Assembly: GCA_022414725.1 (NCBI GenBank)
Contig: CM039465.1
Span: 41,191,115 to 41,255,114 of the forward strand
From: Microglena sp. YARC
Taxonomy: Eukaryota; Chlorophyta; Chlorophyceae; Chlamydomonadales; Chlamydomonadaceae
DNA length: 64,000 nt
Reading direction: 5' to 3'
Shown: positions 19,571 through 29,309 of the stretch, one piece after another
Numbering within the stretch: the stretch's first letter is position 1
How the letters are laid out: every line of letters starts with the position of its first letter
Notes under the pieces: model-generated
What the model saw: the letters and a program-made list of their open reading frames with translations, nothing else
The model's database searches: none
What the model was told of the DNA's origin: nothing
Program-made: the position numbers and the translations under genes

Positions 19571-20580
19571 GGGACTGCTGAATTAGTGGTAGTACCAGTT
19601 CCGAGCTGACCTTGGGCGTTGCTTCCCCATGCGTGCACGCGTCCCGTCGAGTCAAGGGCAAGTGTGTGTAAGAAGCCGCCCGCAATGGCCACGATCGTTT
19701 TACCGACAAGAGATCCGAAACTCGATACATCGATCGGAACATTTGATTGAGGGGTAGTAGTATTATTTCCGAGCTGACCTTCACTGTTGATTCCCCATGC
19801 GTGCACGCGTCCCGTAGAGTCAAGGGCAAGCGTGTGATAGAAGCCGCACGCAATGGCCACGATCGTTTTACCGACAAGAGATCCGAAACTCGATACATCG
19901 GTCCGAACATTTGATGTGGTGGTATTATTATTTCAGAGCTGACCGTTACCGTTGTGTCCCCATGCGTGCACGCGTCCCATCGAGTCAAGGGCAAGTGTGT
20001 GTATGACACCACATGCAATGGCCACGATCGTTTTACCGACAAGAGATCCGAAACTCGATACATCGATCGGAACATTTGATGTGGTGGTATTGTTTCTTCC
20101 GAGCTGACCGTTACCGTTGTTTCCCCATGCGTGCACGCGTCTTGTAGAGTCAAGGGCAAGCGTTTGATAGTAGCCGCCCGAAATGGCCATGATCGTTTTA
20201 CCGACAAGAGATCCGAAACTCGATACATCGATCGGAACATTTGATTGAGTGGTAGTAGTATTGCCGAGCTGACCAAAATTGTTCAATCCCCATGCGTGCA
20301 CGCGTCCCGTCGAGTCAAGGGCAAGCGTGTGATAGAAGCCGCCCGCAATTGCCACGATCGTTTTACCGACAAGAGATCCGAAGCTCGATACATCGATCGG
20401 GACTGATGAATTAGTGCCAGTAGTACTATTATTTCCGAGCTGACCGTAGGTGTTTTGTCCCCATGCGTGCACGCGTCCCGTAGAGTCAATGGCAAGCGTG
20501 TGATAGATGCCGCCCAAAATGGCCACGATCGTTTTACCATTCAGAGATCCATTACTCGATATGGTTTGTAATGTTGTCGT
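19571..20580. repeat. RCC1 DNA-repeat block 1, six units of about 168 bp
   Basis: Six near-identical units each contain CCATGCGTGCACGCGTCC and GCCACGATCGTTTTACC. Unit length varies by multiples of three apart from the unit with the TGA, consistent with selection on the protein until recently. Confidence 0.9.
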
Positions 20581-21867
20581 CGCACCTGCTGATGTCGTGT
20601 TATTTCCTAGTTGGCCCAAGCCGTTATGTCCACAGGTGATAATGCTACCTGTCAGTGATATCATAATGGAGAAATTACCTATTGGCGAATTCGTTGGCAA
20701 GGCACTCCTCCTTCCCCATGTTTTCTGTATTGCCAAAGACAAGATGCGTTGCGGCACACTCCCGTACCCATTCACATCTTCCGACATAGGCGGCATTTCC
20801 ACGTGTGTAGACGTTCCCCCCGCCACGAGTGCACGCACATCGTATGCCGCCTCGCCATCCCCGATAACTTTCACTAATTGAGGCATCCATGCAGCCCCAC
20901 TCGAAACGATCGTTTGTCCATTACCACGATCGCCAAAAGTAACGATACGATCGCTCGACACATGCAATGCAGTATGTTTCAAACCACAAGCTGCACGCAA
21001 AGGCGTTGCAGGTGTAGGCATATCTGTCACTGCACCAAATGCATTGATACCCACACCACTCCCGAATCCAGTAGATCGACCCAATTGTCCGACATCGTTC
21101 AGACCTGCTGTGTAAACTTTTCCAGATTCGCTACATACAACGACTGTATGATCACCTCCAAGAGCGACATGTGTCGCTTTGGCAAAGTCCAATAAGGACA
21201 CATCCACGATTGTGGGTACATCTCTATAAGAAGTATCACCCAATCCCAATTTGCCTCGTATACCCGACCCCCAGACACGCAAAGTACCTGAGCCATCGAT
21301 GGAAGCAGCATGAGATGTACCTGCCGCAATCTGTTTAGAACCTGATGAACCGGATAGAGCACTCACCAATGTTGGTGTGAATGTGGATGTTGCAACAATA
21401 CTCATTCCAACACCTAATTGTCCACTCGCATTGTAACCGAATGCCATGACCGTATCGTCAGCATTGCGTACGAATGTGAACCCGTTTCCACATGCGACTT
21501 CGACTGCATTCGTGATACTAACGACTTTAGTGGGAACGCTCACTACAGCACCAGCTGTATTCGTTCCGCATTGACCATATGTATTATTACCCCAGCACCA
21601 GACTTCACCGCTTTGTAAAGCAATCGCGCTGTGCGTAACACTCTCTGCTGAACTGATGATGACACTTCCAAAACTTCCAACACCAACATCGACGGGACTG
21701 TACCTATCGATCGCCGTATTATCGCCGATCTGACGGGAAGCATTCGTGCCTACCGCCATGAGGGAGGAACTGGAGGTAACGCCAATATTCGTTAGCAATT
21801 TGTGAGAACCAAGACCGGTCGATAAGACACGAGGATGGTAGTCACGCGCGGTCTTGTCGATTAAGAG

Positions 21868-22830
21868 GGGAACATTTGATTGAGTGGTACTATTATTTCC
21901 GAGATTGCCGAATTGGTTTCTTCCCCATGCGTGCACGCGTCCTGTCGAGTCAAGGGCAAGCGTGTGACCTTCGCCGCCCGCAATGGCCACGATCGTTTTA
22001 CCGACAAGAGATCCGAAGCTCGATACATCGATCGGAACATTTGATTGAGTGGTAGTATTATTTCCGAGCTGGCCGAATTGGTTGTATCCCCATGCGTGCA
22101 CGTGTCCCGTAGAGTCAAGGGCAAGTGTGTGAATGTTACCACATGCAATGGCCACGATCGTTTTACCATTCAGAGATCCGAAACTCGAGACATCGATCGG
22201 GACTGATGAATTAGTAGTATTATTTCTTCCGAGCTGGCCGAAGATGTTGAATCCCCATGCGTGCACGCGTCCTGTCGAGTCCAGGGCAAGCGTGTGTAAG
22301 GCACCGCCCGCAACAGCCACGATCGTTTTACCGACAAGAGATCCGAAACTCGATACATCGATCGGAACATTTGATTGAGTGGTAGTACCAGTTCCGAGCT
22401 GACCATTGCCGTTGTTTCCACATGCGTGCACGCGTCCCGTCGAGTCCAGGGCAAGTGTGTGATAGAAGCCGCCCGCAATGGCCACGATCGTTTTACCGAC
22501 AAGAGATCCGAAGCTCGATACATCGATCGGAACATTTGATTGAGTGGTAGTATTATTTCCGAGCTGACCTAGGGTGTTTCTTCCCCATGCGTGCACGCGT
22601 CCCGTCGAGTCCAGGGCAAGCGTGTGATAGGCACAGCACGCAATAGCCACGATCGTTTTACCGACAAGAGATCCGAAACTCGATACATCGATCGGAACAT
22701 TTGATTGAGTGGTAGTATTATTTCCGAGCTGACCATCGCCGTTGTTTCCACATGCTTGCACGCGTCCCGTCGTGTCCAGGGCAAGTGTGTGAAATTGACC
22801 GCACGCAACAGCTACGATCCGTCTTCCTTC
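21868..22830. repeat. RCC1 DNA-repeat block 2, six units of about 165 bp
   Basis: Same unit as block 1, again six copies, separated from block 1 by about 1.3 kb of diverged RCC1 repeats. The high identity between blocks implies recent duplication or gene conversion. Confidence 0.9.
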
Positions 22831-24859
22831 CTCATCAGGCGTGAAACGGGTCTGAACGTGCTTTTCTTAATTATAGTTTCATCTCCGAGCTGACCATTAT
22901 TATTGAAACCTGTAATGAACAATACTCCGTCCGCATCAACGTATGCTGAGTTATTTGCAATGGAACCTACATACAACTTTTTCTTGAACGTTCCGTCATG
23001 AATACGGTTTGGGAACCATCGCGTCGTCAAATTGGGATTGTTATCACCCACCTGTCCGTATGCATTATCACCAAACGCGATCAATGCATTGTTTCCGGTA
23101 AAGTTAAATACCAAAGGATCCGGTGTGGTCGAGATCACCGTATGGTTCCTGCCGCATGCGATATCGTAGCCCGCATATCCCACAAGTTGTATCGGTGTCA
23201 ACGATTCTGTGGTGGTCTCTCCTAAACCCAATTGACCCTTATCATTGGCACCGAACACGAAGATGGTGCTGTCATTTTTTATTAAGGCTGAATGGTTGAA
23301 ACCTGCAGCGATCTCGACCGACAAACCGTTTTTAGAGCCTGCGCCTCCGCCTGCTAGCACTTGTACAACCGACGTCACAGGAGACGTCTTATTTCCCTGT
23401 CCCAATTGACCACGATCGTTACGCCCTACACCTAGCACCTGCCCATCATAGCACGTGAAGAGCGTATGTTCGTGTCCACATGCAACATCTACCACATTCG
23501 AGAGCGAGGGGATGATACCCAATGAATTGGCCTGTGGAACGAGTGTAGTAGATGCACCACATTGTCCCTGATCGTTCTTTCCACAAAGGTAGGCGCTACC
23601 GTTGTTTAAGAGGACAGCCGAGTGGTACCCCCCGGCAGAGATGGAGCGTGCGGGCACATTGCTACCGTCAGGCATGAGCATGGGCACGATATTGGAATTG
23701 ATCACCACATTGGCTGAGGATGCGCCTCTTCCCAGCTGTCCGTTAGCATCGCTTCCTGCACTCACAACGACTCCATTCGATGTCAGATACATGGAGTGTG
23801 GGTAACCTGCAGCAACAGCAATCGCATTTGAAACGCCTGCTACAATACTAAAGTTTGAGGTAGTCACAGTCGAACCTATACCCAACTGTCCGTTGTCGTT
23901 CAGACCGGTAGAGATAGCGGTACCGTCTGTGCGAACGCAGAGTGTGAAGCCTTCGCCACATGCTACCAACGACGCATTATTGATGCCTGGCACCTTGGTG
24001 GGTACTGTGATAGTGTTGGTCGTGTGGCCTAGACCCAGTTGCCCATAGTCGTTGCGACCGTATACGAACAGCTCGCCATTGCGTACATAGGCCGAGTGGT
24101 CTTGCGCCGCGCCTGTGAAGAGATAGGCGGATTCGGTATTTGTCAATGGTTTAGGGTAGACACGTCGGGGAATGACGTAATTTGCCAAGTAATTTCAAGA
24201 GTATCCGTCGATGTTCATTCCACCGCTACTGAATACCTCTGTACCTTTGTATATATTGGCAGTTTCGGAGATGCGCAAGTTGCCCCTGAGAAGGATATCG
24301 CCATTGCTATCGAGGGACCCGATGCCGTACGTCTGATTGGAAGCTGAGACGGCACTATCGTATGCTGATCTGACCGCTGCAGAACTGGCTGCGACATTGC
24401 TACTTGTGGAAGTGACAATACTTGAGATGGCCGTTCCTCCGAGTGTGTTAAATGTAGCAGATGTTCCATAGATATCTGTTGCATACAGTTTTGCGAACTT
24501 CTTTGTTACTGTTCCTAATTCTGAGACATTGTCGTTGAGAGGCACAATATTTGAAGATGTTGTGATTTGCGTATTGGCTTGTAAATTGGAAGATGATGCA
24601 ATGAGCGTAGTATATGCTCCTGCAGCAAATCCTATGACATTACTTGATGCATTGAACATTCCTGTGTCTGTATCTTGTTCAAATGACATCGATGGTGCTT
24701 CTTTAACACCTAGTCGCGATCGCACTCCTTTAATGGGTGCATTATCGCTATGTAAGATGTTTGATGTCGACTGTGATTTCGCATAGATTTCAGACAATCG
24801 GATCATTTTATCTGTAATCGGTAATCAGAAAAACAATACATGGAAGCTGACACGCGGTA

Positions 24860-24886
24860 TACAGTCGGCGGAACAGTAAAATGAAA
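24860..24886. mobile_element. Solo mariner-like terminal repeat (family A)
   Basis: TACAGTCGGCGGAACAGTAA, as at 7121. No partner end was found nearby. It lies 54 bp upstream of the fibre gene start. Confidence 0.65.
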
Positions 24887-24962
24887 CATATCAGATGGAA
24901 ATAAATGTACAGCATCGCCGTTAGAAAATTGGCGTTAAGAATGGTCGCTGACTTTTGGGTGT

Positions 24963-25128
24963 AATGGGCGTTCCTGCCTCCCGGCCGATTTTGACTGGTT
25001 GCGAAACATGGTATGGAGCGGATTTGTGATTCCTTGGCGCTGATGTCTCAAGCTAGCGAGTCGTTCAGGAGGCTCTAAATCCTGATTAGAAATTTAAAAA
25101 AATCGGCCGGGAGGCAGGAACGCCCATT
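24963..25128. mobile_element. 166-bp MITE with 4-bp target duplication
   Basis: Flanked by GTGT at 24959-24962 and 25129-25132. Opposite orientation to the 17958 copy. Confidence 0.92.
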
Positions 25129-25329
25129 GTGTGTTAAAAACTTCTGTGTTTACGAACATCAGTCGTGTTTGAAGATGAATGAATGGACTAACGGGGGGCT
25201 GCTAAAGCCGCCTTGGTGTGTGTGAAGATGAATGAATGGACGAACGGGGGGGCTGCCTGAGAAAGTGCGTCAAGTGTTCCGTGCGTCAAGTGCTCTCTGG
25301 TGGCCTCTCGAGCCACAAGTCATATCCGT

Positions 25330-25460
25330 ACACGCGAGTCAGCAGCTCAATTCCACTGTCCCGCTCCGCGGGACCCGCGTCACCCCCTTAGAATTCCCAT
25401 AGTGTTGTCAAGCAGAAGTCTGCTTGCGACGACACATGTTCCCAAACACGTGTGTAAACA
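25330..25460. repeat. Dispersed repeat with palindromic core
   Basis: Copy of a family with CTCAATTCCACTGTCCCGCT and, about 70 bp on, TCAAGCAGAAGTCTGCTTG, a near-perfect palindrome. Related copies lie around 35050, 35165, 37410, 38540, 39660, 41040, 48425, 49870, 51190, 54430, 54470 and 54725. The rest of 25129-25764 holds nothing I can support as a gene. Confidence 0.75.
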
Positions 25461-25764
25461 AGTTAGAGCTTGATGACCCCTTCAATCTGAGTGAGTTTAA
25501 ATAGATACTTGTTTAAGTGCAGTTTATGTTTACTGCAACTTCTAAGAAAGTGCATATCAGTTGAATGTAGTGGAGAGTGTGATGCATGCTTATGAAAGAG
25601 TAAGATAAACACCGGTCAACAAGACTTCTCACTCACCTCACTCAACACCCCACCATACGAGTATGTTGTTCCTTGGGTTTGTTTGAGTTGAGGTCTTGGT
25701 ATTACTTGGCGACACCAAAGCGGAATGGAAATCTTCATCTGTATAAATTCAAATACTTGTACTG

Positions 25765-27444
25765 TTAAGTATTAATTGAATATATAAAAGCCACAGATGT
25801 GATCGTCACTGAGTTATTGAATAGTCCGGAATAGGCAGTATCCGCGCTATCATAGTTCTGTATACCCCACCCAGTGTTGATTTGAAGACCAGGACCGGGT
25901 GAGTTTCCGTCAAGGTTTCCCTGTATCGCGGCGCCCCAAATACCATCATCTTGAGACACATATACCCGATTTGCAAACGTTGCGTAATTTAACGAGTTGC
26001 TGAAGCACCACTTTCTGACAGATGAATCACTTGTGAAAATTAGCCCTCCGGATGCATTGAACACATTAAACGTGTATGTGGCGCCATAGTTTGTGGTGTT
26101 GGCTTTGTTAAAGAAAGAGTCGAAGCTGTTTGTTCCGTCCGTGAACGTCCATTCGATCGTGAATTGTTGCACGTCGTTAAGGAAGTACATGCCGTAAAGC
26201 TTTGTGAAAGTGACCGCAAGCTTCTCGGTGTTAAACTGCCCTACACCCGTTATCAGGGTCGTTTGTGTTAGTCGTTCGGCTAACGCTCCGACTGTGGGTG
26301 TGGCAAACAGAGTCCCCCCTAAGAGCTCAATTGATGTTTTAGCTGTGTCGACCACCGGTGACAGTGACGCAATAAAGCGACTCGAAACACCAAACCCTAT
26401 ATCTGTCACATGCAAGCTGTCAAAGTCAGAGTATTTACCATATCCCGAAGTAACCGTCCCACCAGACATGAACCAATTACCGTTGGTGTGGTTAAATGAC
26501 GATGTTCTTGTGCCCAGAGGGAGCTTGTATAGAATATTCCAGACATTGTTGCCCCACCTGTATATGAAACCGTCAAGTTCTTGTGTGCCCATTGAGCCAC
26601 CGCTCGATGCGTTTTCCCCGCCAAAGTAACCAGTTGTCTGATATTTACCGTCGAAATCACCGTTAAGGTCCTGCGTGAAATTGAACACGACCCAATCCGC
26701 TCCGTCTGCTTGGCCATCACCTTGTATCACCCTCGCACGATTGTACAGTGAGAAAAAATCTGTTCCATTGTTTTGCCCCCCTACATAGTATAGCGTATCG
26801 TGCCCCCCTGACCATAAACTATCATTGTTGTTGGTGGATGTGTTTGCCACCCCGAATGACTGCAAATAGTTGAGCACTGTGCGCGGACCACCAGGTATGA
26901 CGGCATACACAAATGCGTTATTCACTCCTGGAAACGATGGGATGATCCTAGTCGTCAGCGTCATCGTGAACGTCTTGGATACGGGGATCGCGCCAGGTCC
27001 CGTGGCAGTGACCGTGATACTGTTGTTTACGCTCGTGCCTGCCGTCGCCGTGATGACGCCCGTTGATGAGTTTATCGTCACGCCGGTGGGGTTGCTCGTC
27101 ATCGTCCATGTTACGGTGCCATAGTTGGACGAGCTAACGAGGTAGCTCGCCATCGAAAAAGTAACATTCGCTGACGTGTTCGTGCCGGTCAGCGTGGGGA
27201 TCGTGTTGAGTACCGGTGTTTTGATCTTGTAAGCGCCATAGAAATCGCTCATCTTGATGTTGTAATTATTAGATGGGACGTTGGGTGCGGCAGCATTTGC
27301 TCCCACCGCCTCAAGCACGCCGTATGCTCCGCCTCTGCGGTATTCTGATAGCTTCAGATTCTGTCCCGCTGCGGCCGTTTGACCGAACTGTGCAGCTAGC
27401 CTAAGGTCTGATAATTTGATCGGTCCTGAGTTTTGCAACACCAT
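25765..27444 (-). CDS. Virion fibre-like protein with Ig-like domain
   Basis: An intact 559-residue protein. The first 75 residues contain repeated short motifs (SGPIKLSDLRLAAQFG, LKLSEYRRGGA, IKMSDFYGA), a pattern known from phage and large-virus tail or fibre proteins. Residues about 80-165 form an Ig-like He_PIG/cadherin-type domain (GTVTWTMTSNPTGVTINSST, GVITATAG). The remaining 390 residues are beta-rich, Asn/Gly/Thr-rich and lack cysteine clusters, as expected of a secreted or capsid-associated fibre. There is no signal peptide. It shares strand with the RCC1-S74 fibre gene, 960 bp downstream. The precise role is inference. Confidence 0.65.
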   Translation of the reverse strand: MVLQNSGPIKLSDLRLAAQFGQTAAAGQNLKLSEYRRGGAYGVLEAVGANAAAPNVPSNNYNIKMSDFYGAYKIKTPVLNTIPTLTGTNTSANVTFSMASYLVSSSNYGTVTWTMTSNPTGVTINSSTGVITATAGTSVNNSITVTATGPGAIPVSKTFTMTLTTRIIPSFPGVNNAFVYAVIPGGPRTVLNYLQSFGVANTSTNNNDSLWSGGHDTLYYVGGQNNGTDFFSLYNRARVIQGDGQADGADWVVFNFTQDLNGDFDGKYQTTGYFGGENASSGGSMGTQELDGFIYRWGNNVWNILYKLPLGTRTSSFNHTNGNWFMSGGTVTSGYGKYSDFDSLHVTDIGFGVSSRFIASLSPVVDTAKTSIELLGGTLFATPTVGALAERLTQTTLITGVGQFNTEKLAVTFTKLYGMYFLNDVQQFTIEWTFTDGTNSFDSFFNKANTTNYGATYTFNVFNASGGLIFTSDSSVRKWCFSNSLNYATFANRVYVSQDDGIWGAAIQGNLDGNSPGPGLQINTGWGIQNYDSADTAYSGLFNNSVTITSVAFIYSINT

Positions 27445-27533
27445 TCTGTTTTACAACGCCATTATAAAAGTGCTCTCACAATCGCAAGGCTGGTTCTTGG
27501 GTAACTTGGTTCCTACCGAGCTTGACAGCGCAA

Positions 27534-28337
27534 TCATGAAAAAGTATGGGGGGCGTTGGGCACTACATTCTGATGGTGGCAGAACCCACAACAAGAACCC
27601 ACCTGGAGAGCGGGTGTCCCGAACACACCCCGGAAAGCGTGCGTCATCCGTACTTGCGCCCCACTCCAATACTTGTCCAATGCCGTCTCGAACCCATCGT
27701 ACGTCACCAGCACCTCCTGATCAAACATGCGCCCCAGTGCGACACCGAACTTGCTGCCCCGGCTGTTACCAGTGGTCTTGCCAAACTGCTGCGTGGCTGC
27801 CACTGTCATGCCGTAGTAGGTGCTTGGCGCGCCTGCCCCCCCTTGTATCTGAGCACCTCGCAGCCTTACTGCGTCCCTGGTACCTTGCCCATCCTGCCAC
27901 ATAGACTCCCCCTCGGCATCGCACATGTTCAGCAACCTCACAAATGTGCCTTTGAACTTCGACGCCACGCACTCAATTGCCTCAGCTGTGAGCAGCTGCT
28001 TGAATGAACACACGAGACTACCGTGCTGCGGCGACCCCTGCCACATGCCATGGCCGCAGAACAACAACACAGCCACCTCTGTGTCGTGGGACAACAACCA
28101 CTTCAGGTGGTCCAATACAGCGCTGGACAACACCTCGCCCTCCAGTGTTTCAAAACTGAAACCCGGCCCTAACTGGCGGCGTAGCACTGCTGCGTCGCGC
28201 GCAAAACCCTCAGTGCTATACTTGCCCAGGTCACTGGGGAGCACTCCTGCTTTCTCCATCACGTATCGAGTCCTGATATCCAACCCAGGCGTGGCGTAAC
28301 TGGGGCTGACCAGCAAGGCACGCTTTTGTCTCTGCAT
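27534..28337 (-). CDS. Caspase-like cysteine protease (peptidase C14, metacaspase type)
   Basis: The 267-residue protein starts MQRQKRALLVSPSYAT, the first beta strand of the caspase fold. The catalytic His is His96 in VLLFCGHG and the catalytic Cys is Cys139 in RLLNMCDAEGES, about 43 residues later, as in metacaspases. The usual DSCHSG context of the Cys is altered to NMCDAEG, but the dyad is present. No death-fold or zinc-finger prodomain is visible. Metacaspases cleave after Arg/Lys and act in stress and death pathways of algae; viral or endogenised copies are known in principle. A mariner-like terminal repeat (family B) sits 17 bp upstream and may contain its promoter. Confidence 0.75.
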   Translation of the reverse strand: MQRQKRALLVSPSYATPGLDIRTRYVMEKAGVLPSDLGKYSTEGFARDAAVLRRQLGPGFSFETLEGEVLSSAVLDHLKWLLSHDTEVAVLLFCGHGMWQGSPQHGSLVCSFKQLLTAEAIECVASKFKGTFVRLLNMCDAEGESMWQDGQGTRDAVRLRGAQIQGGAGAPSTYYGMTVAATQQFGKTTGNSRGSKFGVALGRMFDQEVLVTYDGFETALDKYWSGAQVRMTHAFRGVFGTPALQVGSCCGFCHHQNVVPNAPHTFS

Positions 28338-28353
28338 CTGTGGGGGTTACACT

Positions 28354-28433
28354 TACAGTAGTTCTCAAATAAAGTGGGACACACCTTATAATCATCCAGA
28401 CTGCAGATCGTTGCTTTTGGGTAACGTTGGGGG
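28354..28433 (-). mobile_element. Family B terminal repeat (mariner-like) upstream of the protease
   Basis: TACAGTAGTTCTCAAATAAA, then GTGGGACAC, a TATAAT-like A/T core, and a GTTGC/GTAAC hairpin. The same about 75-bp sequence recurs at 33597 and 52239, and the end alone at 39066. In minus-strand orientation it provides a TATAA element before the gene. Confidence 0.6.
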
Positions 28434-28586
28434 GTGCAGCAGGTTGAAGAGGTTCTCGAAGATATTCCGAGTAGCCTCTTCGGTAAACCGTTCAACCGTC
28501 TGTGTACCCATATCAGTATCGATTGTATTTATTCTCTCTCTTGTGAGCATGTCCACACCGTTCTGCATGCAATTTTACACACTCCA

Positions 28587-28700
28587 TTCATTTTTCAAGT
28601 ACGTCAACGAAGTGAGTTCTGCCAGCGGTGATATGTCGTCCACGTCGGTGCCCTTCATGTTCAGGTGAATCAACGAAGTGAGGGCGGAAAGAGGTGCTTA
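28587..28700 (-). pseudogene. Leucine-rich-repeat gene fragment
   Basis: The minus strand encodes LSALTSLIHLNMKGTDVDDI and a following repeat, matching the LRR units of the F-box/LRR gene at 33827. The frame is lost on both sides. It is a relic of a paralogue. Confidence 0.6.
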
Positions 28701-28924
28701 GAAAGTGCCCATTGAAGGACCAGCCGCACTGAAGCGATCGCCTCTCTTCATGGACACGCGGACTGTAGCTTGGTTGGTTGCGTTTATTATATGCATCAAA
28801 TTCCCTAGTCAGGTGAGTAAATGAGCATCACACAGACAACTTGTAAGCCACAAGTAATGTACATTTTAGGGCGCAGGGAAAGTGGGAAGAGTCACGCTAT
28901 CACTCAACTTATTGCTCAACATTC

Positions 28925-29090
28925 AATGGGCGTTCCTGCCTCCCGGCCGATTTTGACTGGTTGCGAAACATGGTATGGAGCGGATTTGTGATTCCTTGGT
29001 GCTGATGTCTCAAGCTAGCGAGTCGTTCAGGAGGCTCTAAATCCTGATTAGAAATTTAAAAAAATCGGCCGGGAGTCAGGAACACCCATT
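28925..29090. mobile_element. 166-bp MITE inside the P-loop gene
   Basis: Flanked by ATTC at 28921-28924 and 29091-29094. The right terminal repeat has two substitutions (GGGAGTCAGGAACACCC). Confidence 0.92.
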
Positions 29091-29309
29091 ATTCACCAAC
29101 CACTCTAATATTGGTCATGACAGAACATAACAAGGAGTACCATGCTTTACATACACCAGAGGCAACGTTGTGTAAACTGTCTGAATCAGAATCACCTTCA
29201 CTTGACGGTTTCAATGTGATAGCATTTGATGACATCCATTTTTTTAATGTACAAGGCCGCCAATTGTTACACAATGCCATGCAGTCGAAAGCTCGTGTCG
29301 TCATCGTGT

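Larger units (their letters stand above)
18164..24806 (-). pseudogene. Giant fibre-like protein: RCC1 repeats plus peptidase-S74 chaperone domain
   Basis: I read one minus-strand gene of about 2200 codons. The N-terminus (24806, MIRLSEIYAKSQSTSNILH) has a viral-fibre-like region with EQDTDTGMFNASSN. A very long array of about 25 RCC1-type repeats (HTLALDSTGRVHAWG, GQLG) follows, then a fibre-like segment (DPRAFGVISL, IHAGDYVTTSSLSGYA), and finally a peptidase-S74 intramolecular chaperone domain (SDIRTKSDVLPIPDAL, GLIAQELLDVLPEAV) ending at 18164. S74 domains fold and cleave trimeric phage and viral fibres. The frame is broken by an in-frame TGA near 24195, a frameshift near 22845, an in-frame TGA near 19930 where other units have GGA, and three shifts between 18960 and 18550. 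Two or more separate genes remain possible, but the second segment lacks an ATG near its start, which favours one gene. Confidence 0.75.

Noticed and set aside
19928..24197. TGA recoded as glycine
   Set aside because: TGA is the normal stop of intact genes here (for example at 8153 and 9033), and other GGA codons are unaffected.
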